DNA from: Sepiola atlantica | Taxonomy: Eukaryota > Mollusca > Cephalopoda > Sepiida > Sepiolidae | DNA length: 64,000 nt | Direction: 5' to 3' | Assembly: GCA_963556195.1 (NCBI GenBank) | Contig: CAUVYP010000579.1 | Span: forward strand, 558,001-622,000 | Shown: piece by piece, positions 1 to 11,044 of the stretch | Layout of the letters: every line of letters begins with the position of its first letter | Position numbering within the stretch: position 1 is the stretch's first letter | The notes under the pieces: model-generated | The model's database searches: none | Told to the model about the DNA's origin: nothing | Seen by the model: the letters and a program-made list of their open reading frames with translations, nothing else | Program-made: the position numbers and the translations under genes

Positions 1-71
1 TTCGGAACACAATTCTTATAAATGTGGAAGTTATTAACAAAAGACTTATCAACTTTAAATCGCACTAAATT
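1..71. repeat. Partial E-type monomer at left edge
   Basis: The 3' end of an E monomer with the ttcggaacac variant that also marks the E monomers at 2490 and 5281. It is followed by an H monomer at 72, as those two are at 2676 and 5467. The array therefore continues to the left of the window. Confidence 0.95.
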
Positions 72-1373
72 TTGTTTATGTTTTGCGTATTCAGTTTGTA
101 TCGACATATCTCCGGGAGTACAAGAGCTGAACTTCTGAAACTTGGTACATCAGTAGTAAATGTGTGTCCGCTATTGTGTGCAAGGTTTCGGAGCACAATT
201 CCCATAAATGTGGAAGTTATAAACAAAAGCGATATCAACTTAAAATCGCACTAAATTTTGTTGATGTTTTGCGTATTCAGTTTGTATCGACATATCTCCG
301 GGAGTACAAGAGCTGAACTTCTGAAACTTGGTACTTCAGTAGAAAATGTGTGTCCGCTAATGTCTGCAAAGTTTCAGAGCACAATTTGTATAAATGTGGA
401 AGTTATAAACACAAGCGATATCAACTTAAAATCGCACTAAATTTTGTTGATGTTTTGCGTATTCAGTTTGTATCGACATATCTTCGGGAGTACAAGAGCT
501 GAACTTCTGAAACTTGGTACTTCAGTAGAAAATGTGTGTCCGCTAATGTCTGCAAAGTTTCAGAGCACAATTCTTATAAATGTGGAAGTTATAAACAAAA
601 GCGGTATCAACTTAAAATCGCACTAAATTTTGTTGATGTTTTGCGTATTCAGTTTGTATCGACATATCTCCGGGAATACAAGAGCTGAACTTCTGAAACT
701 TGGTACTTCAGTAGAAAATGTGTGTCCGCTAATGTCTGCAAAGTTTCAGAGCACAATTTATATAAATGTGGAAGTTATAAACACAAGCGATATCAACTTA
801 AAATCGCACTAAATTTTGTTGATGTTTTGCGTATTCAGTTTGTATCGACATATCTCCGGGAGTACAAGAGCTGAACTTCTGAAACTTGGTACTTCAGTAG
901 AAAATGTGTGTCCGCTAATGTCTGCAAAGTTTCGGAGCACAATTCTTATAAATGTGGAAGTTATAAACAAAAGCGATATCAACTTAAAATCGCACTAAAT
1001 TTTGTTGATGTTTTGCGTATTCAGTTTGTATCGACATATCTCCGGGAGTACAAGAGCTGAACTTCTGAAACTTGGTACTTCAGTAGAAAATGTGTGTCCG
1101 CTAATGTCTGCAAAGTTTCAGAGCACAATTTGTATAAATGTGGAAGTTATAAACACAAGCGATATCAACTTAAAATCGCACTAAATTTTGTTGATGTTTT
1201 GCGTATTCAGTTTGTATCGACATATCTCCGGGAGTACAAGAGCTGAACTTCTGAAACTTGGTACTTCAGTAGAAAATGTGTGTCCGCTAATGTCTGCAAA
1301 GTTTCGGAGCACAATTCTTATAAATGTGGAAGTTATAAACAAAAGCGATATCAACTTAAAATCGCACTAAATT
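72..1373. repeat. Monomers H-C-B-C-A-C-A
   Basis: Seven full-length monomers. The B at 444 has the cttcggg variant (cttccggg is lost; ctccggg elsewhere) and gcggtatc in place of gcgatatc; the C at 630 has cgggaatac and tttata. These C-B-C markers resemble the later C-B-C modules at 3048, 6211, 8628 and 12719, but here the B monomer lacks the 1-bp insertion found in those, so this looks like an earlier or gene-converted version of the module. Confidence 0.9.
816..1001 (+). repeat. Reference monomer (type A)
   Basis: A typical type A unit, useful as a coordinate reference. It begins ttgttgatg (816-824). The A/B diagnostic base is G at 934 within tttcggag (A in types B and C), and it sits in a CpG. 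An EcoRV-type palindrome GATATC is at 975-980. Two short dyads are visible: ctgaa 879-883 against ttcag 893-897, with a further direct copy of ctgaa at 871-875, and gcgat 973-977 against atcgc 989-993. The in-frame stop of the incidental 60-codon frame is taa at 996-998. Nothing in the unit looks like a gene, tRNA or Pol III box arrangement. Confidence 0.95.
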
Positions 1374-3047
1374 TTGTTGATGTTTTGCGTATTCAGTTTG
1401 TATCGACATATCTCCGGGAGTACAAGAGCTGAACTTCTGAAACTTGGTACTTCAGTAGAAAATGTGTGTCCGCTAATGTCTGCAAAGTTTCGGAGCACAA
1501 TTCTTATAAATGTGGAAGTTATTAACAAAAGACTTATCAACTTTAAATCGCACTAAATTTTGTTTATGTTTTGCGTATTCAGTTTGTATCGACATATCTC
1601 CGGGAGTACAAGAGCTGAACTTCTGAAACTTGGTACATCAGTAGAAAATGTGTGTCCGCTATTGTGTGCAAGGTTTCGGAGCACAATTCTCATAAATGTG
1701 GAAGTTATAAACAAAAGCGATATCAACTTATAATCGCACTAAATTTTGTTGATGTTTTGCGTATTCAGTTTGTATCGACATATCTCCGGGAGTACAAGAG
1801 CTGAACTTCTGAAACTTGGTACTTCAGTAGAAAATGTGTGTCCGCTAATGTCTGCAAAGTTTCGGAGCACAATTCTTATAAATGTGGAAGTTATTAACAA
1901 AAGACCTATCAACTTTAAATCGCACTAAATTTTGTTTATGTTTTGCGTATTCAGTTTGTATCGACATATCTCCGGGAGTACAAGAGCTGAACTTCTGAAA
2001 CTTCGTACATCAGTAGAAAATGTGTGTCCGCTATTGTCTGCAAAGTTTCGGAGCACAATTCTCATAAATGTGGAAGTTATAAACAAAAGCGATATCAACT
2101 TAAAATCGCACTAAATTTTGTTGATGTTTTGCGTATTCAGTTTGTATCGACATATCTCCGGGAGTACAAGAGCTGAACTTCTGAAACTTGGTACTTCAGT
2201 AGAAAATGTGTGTCCGCTAATGTCTGCAAAGTTTCGGAGCACAATTCTTATAAATGTGGAAGTTATTAACACAAGCGATATACCTTTTAAATCGCACTAA
2301 ATTTTGTTGATGTTTTGCGTATTCAGTTTGTATCGACATATCTCCGGCAGTACAAGAGCTGAACTTCTGAAACTTGGTACTTCAGTAGAAAATGTGTGTC
2401 CGCTAATGTCTGCAAAGTTTCGGAGCACAATTCTTATAAATGTGGAAGTTATTAACACAAGCGATATACCTTTTAAATCGCACTAAATTTTGTTGATGTT
2501 TTGCGTATTCAGTTTGTATCGACATATCTCCGGGAGTACAAGAGCTGAACTTCTGAAACTTGGTACTTCAGTAGAAAATGTGTGTCCGCTAATGTCTGCA
2601 AAGTTTCGGAACACAATTCTTATAAATGTGGAAGTTATTAACAAAAGACTTATCAACTTTAAATCGCACTACATTTTGTTTATGTTTTGCGTATTCAGTT
2701 TGTATCGACATATCTCCGGGAGTACAAGAGCTGAACTTCTGAAACTTGGTACATCAGTAGTAAATGTGTGTCCGCTATTGTGTGCAAGGTTTCGGAGCAC
2801 AATTCCCATAAATGTGGAAGTTATAAACAAAAGCGATATCAACTTAAAATCGCACTAAATTTTGTTGATGTTTTGCGTATTCAGTTTGTATCGACATATC
2901 TCCGTGAGTACAAGAGCTGAACTTCTGAAACTTGGTACTTCAGTAGAAAATGTGTGTCCGCTAATGTCTGCAAAGTTTCGGAGCACAATTCTTATAAATG
3001 TGGAAGTTATTAACACAAGCGATATACCTTTTAAATCGCACTAAATT
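1374..3047. repeat. HOR copy 1, nine monomers: E-G-E-F-D-D-E-H-D
   Basis: Matches 4165-5838 monomer for monomer at an offset of 2,791 bp. Shared private markers include ctccggcag in the second D (2304 and 5095), ttcggaacac in the third E, and cactac replacing cactaa at its end, which removes the in-frame stop so that an incidental 122-codon frame spans 2490-2858. The last D here has a private ctccgtgag. Confidence 0.92.
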
Positions 3048-4164
3048 TTGTTGATGTTTTGCGTATTCAGTTTGTATCGACATATCTCCGGGAGTACAAG
3101 AGCTGAACTTCTGAAACTTGGTACTTCAGTAGAAAATGTGTGTCCGCTAATGTCTGCAAAGTTTCAGAGCACAATTTGTATAAATGTGGAAGTTATAAAC
3201 ACAAGCGATATCAACTTAAAATCGCACTAAATTTTGTTGATGTTTTGCGTATTCAGTTTGTATCGACATATCTTCGGGAGTACAAGAGCTGAACTTCTGA
3301 AACTTGGTACTTCAGTAGAAAATGTGTGTCCGCTAATGTCTGCAAAGTTTCAGAGCACAATTCTTATAAATGTAAAAAGTTATAAACAAAAGCGGTATCA
3401 ACTTAAAATCGCACTAAATTTTGTTGATGTTTTGCGTATTCAGTTTGTATCGACATATCTCCGGGAATACAAGAGCTGAACTTCTGAAACTTGGTACTTC
3501 AGTAGAAAATGTGTGTCCGCTAATGTCTGCAAAGTTTCAGAGCACAATTTGTATAAATGTGGAAGTTATAAACACAAGCGATATCAACTTAAAATCGCAC
3601 TAAATTTTGTTGATGTTTTGCGTATTCAGTTTGTATCGACATATCTCCGGGAGTACAAGAGCTGAACTTCTGAAACTTGGTACTTCAGTAGAAGATGTGT
3701 GTCCGCTAATGTCTGCAAAGTTTCGGAGCACAATTCTTATAAATGTGGAAGTTATAAACAAAAGCGATATCAACTTAAAATCGCACTAAATTTTGTTGAT
3801 GTTTTGCGTATTCAGTTTGTATCGACATATCTCCGGGAGTACAAGAGCTGAACTTCTGAAACTTGGTACTTCAGTAGAAAATGTGTGTCCGCTAATGTCT
3901 GCAAAGTTTCGGAGCACAATTCTTATAAATGTGGAAGTTATTAACAAAAGACTTATCAACTTTAAATCGCACTAAATTTTGTTTATGTTTTGCGTATTCA
4001 GTTTGTATCGACATATCTCCGGGAGTACAAGAGCTGAACTTCTGAAACTTGGTACATCAGTAGTAAATGTGTGTCCGCTATTGTGTGCAAGGTTTCGGAG
4101 CACAATTCCCATAAATGTGGAAGTTATAAACAAAAGCGATATCAACTTAAAATCGCACTAAATT
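3048..4164. repeat. C-B-C-A-E-H module, copy 1
   Basis: Six monomers, 1,117 bp including one 187-bp monomer. The same module recurs at 6211-7327 and 8628-9744, and its first five monomers recur at 12719-13649. Shared markers are cttcggg in B, a 1-bp insertion near the end of B, cgggaatac in the next C, and gtagaagatg in A. Confidence 0.92.
3234..3420. repeat. 187-bp B monomer with 1-bp insertion
   Basis: The usual gtggaagtt is gtaaaaagtt here, a 1-bp insertion with g-to-a changes. It also has gcggtatc, so the GATATC site is lost. The shift fuses the incidental frame into the next monomer (81 codons, 3234-3479), which has no likely biological meaning. Confidence 0.93.
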
Positions 4165-5838
4165 TTGTTGATGTTTTGCGTATTCAGTTTGTATCGACAT
4201 ATCTCCGGGAGTACAAGAGCTGAACTTCTGAAACTTGGTACTTCAGTAGAAAATGTGTGTCCGCTAATGTCTGCAAAGTTTCGGAGCACAATTCTTATAA
4301 ATGTGGAAGTTATTAACAAAAGACTTATCAACTTTAAATCGCACTAAATTTTGTTTATGTTTTGCGTATTCAGTTTGTATCGACATATCTCCGGGAGTAC
4401 AAGAGCTGAACTTCTGAAACTTGGTACATCAGTAGAAAATGTGTGTCCGCTATTGTGTGCAAGGTTTCGGAGCACAATTCTCATAAATGTGGAAGTTATA
4501 AACAAAAGCGATATCAACTTATAATCGCACTAAATTTTGTTGATGTTTTGCGTATTCAGTTTGTATCGACATATCTCCGGGAGTACAAGAGCTGAACTTC
4601 TGAAACTTGGTACTTCAGTAGAAAATGTGTGTCCGCTAATGTCTGCAAAGTTTCGGAGCACAATTCTTATAAATGTGGAAGTTATTAACAAAAGACCTAT
4701 CAACTTTAAATCGCACTAAATTTTGTTTATGTTTTGCGTATTCAGTTTGTATCGACATATCTCCGGGAGTACAAGAGCTGAACTTCTGAAACTTCGTACA
4801 TCAGTAGAAAATGTGTGTCCGCTATTGTCTGCAAAGTTTCGGAGCACAATTCTCATAAATGTGGAAGTTATAAACAAAAGCGATATCAACTTAAAATCGC
4901 ACTAAATTTTGTTGATGTTTTGCGTATTCAGTTTGTATCGACATATCTCCGGGAGTACAAGAGCTGAACTTCTGAAACTTGGTACTTCAGTAGAAAATGT
5001 GTGTCCGCTAATGTCTGCAAAGTTTCGGAGCACAATTCTTATAAATGTGGAAGTTATTAACACAAGCGATATACCTTTTAAATCGCACTAAATTTTGTTG
5101 ATGTTTTGCGTATTCAGTTTGTATCGACATATCTCCGGCAGTACAAGAGCTGAACTTCTGAAACTTGGTACTTCAGTAGAAAATGTGTGTCCGCTAATGT
5201 CTGCAAAGTTTCGGAGCACAATTCTTATAAATGTGGAAGTTATTAACACAAGCGATATACCTTTTAAATCGCACTAAATTTTGTTGATGTTTTGCGTATT
5301 CAGTTTGTATCGACATATCTCCGGGAGTACAAGAGCTGAACTTCTGAAACTTGGTACTTCAGTAGAAAATGTGTGTCCGCTAATGTCTGCAAAGTTTCGG
5401 AACACAATTCTTATAAATGTGGAAGTTATTGACAAAAGACTTATCAACTTTAAATCGCACTACATTTTGTTTATGTTTTGCGTATTCAGTTTGTATCGAC
5501 ATATCTCCGGGAGTACAAGAGCTGAACTTCTGAAACTTGGTACATCAGTAGTAAATGTGTGTCCGCTATTGTGTGCAAGGTTTCGGAGCACAATTCCCAT
5601 AAATGTGGAAGTTATAAACAAAAGCGATATCAACTTAAAATCGCACTAAATTTTGTTGATGTTTTGCGTATTCAGTTTGTATCGACATATCTCCGGGAGT
5701 ACAAGAGCTGAACTTCTGAAACTTGGTACTTCAGTAGAAAATGTGTGTCCGCTAATGTCTGCAAAGTTTCGGAGCACAATTCTTATAAATGTGAAAGTTA
5801 TTTACACAAGCGATATACCTTTTAAATCGCACTAAATT
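4165..5838. repeat. HOR copy 2, nine monomers: E-G-E-F-D-D-E-H-D
   Basis: Second copy of 1374-3047. It differs by attgacaaaag in the third E and by gtgaaagttatttac in the last D, while the first copy has ctccgtgag in that D. The cactac stop loss is shared, giving an incidental 122-codon frame at 5281-5649. Confidence 0.92.
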
Positions 5839-6210
5839 TTGTTGATGTTTTGCGTATTCAGTTTGTATCGACATATCTTCGGGAGTACAAGAGCTGAACT
5901 TCTGAAACTTGGTACTTCAGTAGAAAATGTGTGTCCGCTAATGTCTGCAAAGTTTCAGAGCACAATTCTTATAAATGTGGAAGTTATAAACAAAAGCGAT
6001 ATCAACTTAAAATCGCACTAAATTTTGTTGATGTTTTGCGTATTCAGTTTGTATCGACATATCTCCGGGAGTACAAGAGCTGAACTTCTGAAACTTGGTA
6101 CTTCAGTAGAAAATGTGTGTCCGCTAATGTCTGCAAAGTTTCGGAGCACAATTCTTATAAATGTGGAAGTTATTAACACAAGCGATATACCTTTTAAATC
6201 GCACTAAATT
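5839..6210. repeat. Monomers B-D
   Basis: Two full-length monomers between HOR blocks. The B carries the cttcggg variant without the 1-bp insertion. Confidence 0.88.
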
Positions 6211-6396
6211 TTGTTGATGTTTTGCGTATTCAGTTTGTATCGACATATCTCCGGGAGTACAAGAGCTGAACTTCTGAAACTTGGTACTTCAGTAGAAAAT
6301 GTGTGTCCGCTAATGTCTGCAAAGTTTCAGAGCACAATTTGTATAAATGTGGAAGTTATAAACACAAGCGATATCAACTTAAAATCGCACTAAATT

Positions 6397-6583
6397 TTGT
6401 TGATGTTTTGCGTATTCAGTTTGTATCGACATATCTTCGGGAGTACAAGAGCTGAACTTCTGAAACTTGGTACTTCAGTAGAAAATGTGTGTCCGCTAAT
6501 GTCTGCAAAGTTTCAGAGCACAATTCTTATAAATGTAAAAAGTTATAAACAAAAGCGGTATCAACTTAAAATCGCACTAAATT
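6397..6583. repeat. 187-bp B monomer with 1-bp insertion
   Basis: Same gtaaaaagtt insertion allele as at 3234 and 8814, with gcggtatc. Confidence 0.93.
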
Positions 6584-7885
6584 TTGTTGATGTTTTGCGT
6601 ATTCAGTTTGTATCGACATATCTCCGGGAATACAAGAGCTGAACTTCTGAAACTTGGTACTTCAGTAGAAAATGTGTGTCCGCTAATGTCTGCAAAGTTT
6701 CAGAGCACAATTTGTATAAATGTGGAAGTTATAAACACAAGCGATATCAACTTAAAATCGCACTAAATTTTGTTGATGTTTTGCGTATTCAGTTTGTATC
6801 GACATATCTCCGGGAGTACAAGAGCTGAACTTCTGAAACTTGGTACTTCAGTAGAAGATGTGTGTCCGCTAATGTCTGCAAAGTTTCGGAGCACAATTCT
6901 TATAAATGTGGAAGTTATAAACAAAAGCGATATCAACTTAAAATCGCACTAAATTTTGTTGATGTTTTGCGTATTCAGTTTGTATCGACATATCTCCGGG
7001 AGTACAAGAGCTGAACTTCTGAAACTTGGTACTTCAGTAGAAAATGTGTGTCCGCTAATGTCTGCAAAGTTTCGGAGCACAATTCTTATAAATGTGGAAG
7101 TTATTAACAAAAGACTTATCAACTTTAAATCGCACTAAATTTTGTTTATGTTTTGCGTATTCAGTTTGTATCGACATATCTCCGGGAGTACAAGAGCTGA
7201 ACTTCTGAAACTTGGTACATCAGTAGTAAATGTGTGTCCGCTATTGTGTGCAAGGTTTCGGAGCACAATTCCCATAAATGTGGAAGTTATAAACAAAAGC
7301 GATATCAACTTAAAATCGCACTAAATTTTGTTGATGTTTTGCGTATTCAGTTTGTATCGACATATCTCCGGGAGTACAAGAGCTGAACTTCTGAAACTTG
7401 GTACTTCAGTAGAAAATGTGTGTCCGCTAATGTCTGCAAAGTTTCGGAGCACAATTCTTATAAATGTGAAAGTTATTAACACAAGCGATATACCTTTTAA
7501 ATTGCACTAAATTTTGTTGATGTTTTGCGTATTCAGTTTGTATCGACATATCTTCGGGAGTACAAGAGCTGAACTTCTGAAACTTGGTACTTCAGTAGAA
7601 AATGTGTGTCCGCTAATGTCTGCAAAGTTTCAGAGCACAATTTGTATAAATGTGGAAGTTATAAACACAAGCGATATCAACTTAAAATCGCACTAAATTT
7701 TGTTGATGTTTTGCGTATTCAGTTTGTATCGACATATCTCCGGGAGTACAAGAGCTGAACTTCGGAAACTTACTACTTCAGTAGAAAATGTGTGTCCGCT
7801 AATGTCTGCAAAGTTTCGGAGCACAATTCTCATAAATGTGGAAGTTATAAACAAAAGCGATATCAACTTTAAATCGCACTAAATT

Positions 7886-8069
7886 TTGTTTATGTTTTGC
7901 GTATTCAGTTTGTATCGACATATCTCCGGGGTACAAGAGCTGAACTTCTGAAACTTGGTACATCAGTAGAAAATGTGTGTCCGCTATTGTGTGCAAGGTT
8001 TCGGAGCACAATTCTCATAAATGTGGAAGTAATAACAAAAGCGATATCAACTTAAAATCGCACTAAATT
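7886..8069. repeat. 184-bp G monomer with two deletions
   Basis: Two separate 1-bp deletions: ctccggggtac in place of ctccgggagtac, and gaagtaataac in place of gaagttataaac. It follows an A monomer with an E-like end (gcgatatcaacttt) rather than a true E. The frame shift produces an incidental 70-codon minus-strand frame at 7799-8011. Confidence 0.93.
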
Positions 8070-8813
8070 TTGTTGATGTTTTGCGTATTCAGTTTGTATC
8101 GACATATCTCCGGGAGTACAAGAGCTGAACTTCTGAAACTTGGGACTTCAGTAGAAAATGTGTGTCCGCTAATGTCTGCAAAGTTTCGGAGCACAATTCT
8201 TATAAATGTGGAAGTTATTAACACAAGCGATATACCTTTTAAATCGCACTAAATTTTGTTGATGTTTTGCGTATTCAGTTTGTATCGACATATCTCCGGG
8301 AGTACAAGAGCTGAACTTCTGAAACTTGGTACTTCAGTAGAAAATGTGTGTCCGCTAATGTCTGCAAAGTTTCAGAGCACAATTCTTATAAATGTGGAAG
8401 TTATAAACAAAAGCGATATCAACTTAAAATCGCACTAAATTTTGTTGATGTTTTGCGTATTCAGTTTGTATCGACATATCTCCGGGAGTACAAGAGCTGA
8501 ACTTCTGAAAATTGGTACTTCAGTAGAAAATGTGTGTCCGCTAATGTCTGCAAAGTTTCGGAGCACAATTCTTATAAATGTGGAAGTTATTAACAAAAGA
8601 CCTATCAACTTTAAATCGCACTAAATTTTGTTGATGTTTTGCGTATTCAGTTTGTATCGACATATCTCCGGGAGTACAAGAGCTGAACTTCTGAAACTTG
8701 GTACTTCAGTAGAAAATGTGTGTCCGCTAATGTCTGCAAAGTTTCAGAGCACAATTTGTATAAATGTGGAAGTTATAAACACAAGCGATATCAACTTAAA
8801 ATCGCACTAAATT

Positions 8814-9000
8814 TTGTTGATGTTTTGCGTATTCAGTTTGTATCGACATATCTTCGGGAGTACAAGAGCTGAACTTCTGAAACTTGGTACTTCAGTAGAA
8901 AATGTGTGTCCGCTAATGTCTGCAAAGTTTCAGAGCACAATTCTTATAAATGTAAAAAGTTATAAACAAAAGCGGTATCAACTTAAAATCGCACTAAATT
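8814..9000. repeat. 187-bp B monomer with 1-bp insertion
   Basis: Duplicate of the monomer at 6397 with the same gtaaaaagtt allele. Confidence 0.93.
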
Positions 9001-10302
9001 TTGTTGATGTTTTGCGTATTCAGTTTGTATCGACATATCTCCGGGAATACAAGAGCTGAACTTCTGAAACTTGGTACTTCAGTAGAAAATGTGTGTCCGC
9101 TAATGTCTGCAAAGTTTCAGAGCACAATTTGTATAAATGTGGAAGTTATAAACACAAGCGATATCAACTTAAAATCGCACTAAATTTTGTTGATGTTTTG
9201 CGTATTCAGTTTGTATCGACATATCTCCGGGAGTACAAGAGCTGAACTTCTGAGACTTGGTACTTCAGTAGAAGATGTGTGTCCGCTAATGTCTGCAAAG
9301 TTTCGGAGCACAATTCTTATAAATGTGGAAGTTATAAACAAAAGCGATATCAACTTAAAATCGCACTAAATTTTGTTGATGTTTTGCGTATTCAGTTTGT
9401 ATCGACATATCTCCGGGAGTACAAGAGCTGAACTTCTGAAACTTGGTACTTCAGTAGAAAATGTGTGTCCGCTAATGTCTGCAAAGTTTCGGAGCACAAT
9501 TCTTATAAATGTGGAAGTTATTAACAAAAGACTTATCAACTTTAAATCGCACTAAATTTTGTTTATGTTTTGCGTATTCAGTTTGTATCGACATATCTCC
9601 GGGAGTACAAGAGCTGAACTTCTGAAACTTGGTACATCAGTAGTAAATGTGTGTCCGCTATTGTGTGCAAGGTTTCGGAGCACAATTCCCATAAATGTGG
9701 AAGTTATAAACAAAAGCGATATCAACTTAAAATCGCACTAAATTTTGTTGATGTTTTGCGTATTCAGTTTGTATCGACATATCTCCGGGAGTACAAGAGC
9801 TGAACTTCTGAAACTTGGTACTTCAGTAGAAAATGTGTGTCCGCTAATGTCTGCAAAGTTTCGGAGCACAATTCTTATAAATGTGAAAGTTATTAACACA
9901 AGCGATATACCTTTTAAATTGCATTAAATTTTGTTGATGTTTTGCGTATTCAGTTTGTATCGACATATCTTCGGGAGTACAAGAGCTGAACTTCTGAAAC
10001 TTGGTACTTCAGTAGAAAATGTGTGTCCGCTAATGTCTGCAAAGTTTCAGAGCACAATTTGTATAAATGTGGAAGTTATAAACACAAGCGATATCAACTT
10101 AAAATCGCACTAAATTTTGTTGATGTTTTGCGTATTCAGTTTGTATCGACATATCTCCGGGAGTACAAGAGCTGAACTTCGGAAACTTACTACTTCAGTA
10201 GAAAATGTGTGTCCGCTAATGTCTGCAAAGTTTCGGAGCACAATTCTCATAAATGTGGAAGTTATAAACAAAAGCGATATCAACTTTAAATCGCACTAAA
10301 TT

Positions 10303-10486
10303 TTGTTTATGTTTTGCGTATTCAGTTTGTATCGACATATCTCCGGGGTACAAGAGCTGAACTTCTGAAACTTGGTACATCAGTAGAAAATGTGTGTCCG
10401 CTATTGTGTGCAAGGTTTCGGAGCACAATTCTCATAAATGTGGAAGTAATAACAAAAGCGATATCAACTTAAAATCGCACTAAATT
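10303..10486. repeat. 184-bp G monomer with two deletions
   Basis: Duplicate of the monomer at 7886, sharing both 1-bp deletions. This confirms that the 2.4-kb block was copied as a unit. Confidence 0.93.
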
Positions 10487-11044
10487 TTGTTGATGTTTTG
10501 CGTATTCAGTTTGTATCGACATATCTCCGGGAGTACAAGAGCTGAACTTCTGAAACTTGGGACTTCAGTAGAAAATGTGTGTCCGCTAATGTCTGCAAAG
10601 TTTCGGAGCACAATTCTTATAAATGTGGAAGTTATTAACACAAGCGATATACCTTTTAAATCGCACTAAATTTTGTTGATGTTTTGCGTATTCAGTTTGT
10701 ATCGACATATCTCCGGGAGTACAAGAGCTGAACTTCTGAAACTTGGTACTTCAGTAGAAAATGTGTGTCCGCTAATGTCTGCAAAGTTTCAGAGCACAAT
10801 TCTTATAAATGTGGAAGTTATAAACAAAAGCGATATCAACTTAAAATCGCACTAAATTTTGTTGATGTTTTGCGTATTCAGTTTGTATCGACATATCTCC
10901 GGGAGTACAAGAGCTGAACTTCTGAAAATTGGTACTTCAGTAGAAAATGTGTGTCCGCTAATGTCTGCAAAGTTTCGGAGCACAATTCTTATAAATGTGG
11001 AAGTTATTAACAAAAGACCTATCAACTTTAAATCGCACTAAATT

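Larger units (their letters stand above)
6211..8627. repeat. 2,417-bp tandem duplication, copy 1 (13 monomers)
   Basis: Order C-B-C-A-E-H-D-C-A-G-D-B-E, containing one 187-bp and one 184-bp monomer. It is followed at once by a second copy at 8628-11044. Shared private markers include aaattgca at the end of the first D, cttcggaaacttactac in the second A, cttgggacttc in the next D and gaaaattgg in the last E. I spotted only two differences between copies: 6837 A / 9254 G and 7507 C / 9924 T. Confidence 0.95.
8628..11044. repeat. 2,417-bp tandem duplication, copy 2 (13 monomers)
   Basis: Near-identical copy of 6211-8627. The last E at 10859 is followed by a normal ttgtttatg monomer at 11045. 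In copy 1 the corresponding E at 8442 runs into a ttgttgatg C monomer at 8628. The E-to-C adjacency is therefore the novel duplication junction, lying in 8613-8632. Confidence 0.95.

Noticed and set aside
833..871. Possible CENP-B box around tcgacatatctccggga or ttcggagcacaattc.
   Set aside because: The first has the two CG elements 11 bp apart where the known box needs 9, and lacks TTCG. The second has TTCG and the central A but no CGGG. Neither fits the essential positions.
941..951. TATA-like ttataaatg in each monomer as a promoter.
   Set aside because: An AT-rich match of this length is expected by chance in 36% GC DNA, and there is no gene downstream; satellite transcription is possible but not shown by the sequence.
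2490..2858. 122-codon frames at 2490-2858, 5281-5649, 21088-21456 and 22204-22572, resembling duplicated-domain proteins.
   Set aside because: They arise from a single base change (cactaa to cactac) that removes the stop between two ordinary monomers, and they are copied along with their blocks.
7799..8011. 70-codon minus-strand frames at 7799-8011 and 10216-10428.
   Set aside because: They occur only across the 184-bp monomers, where the deletions shift the antisense frame, and the second is the duplicate of the first.
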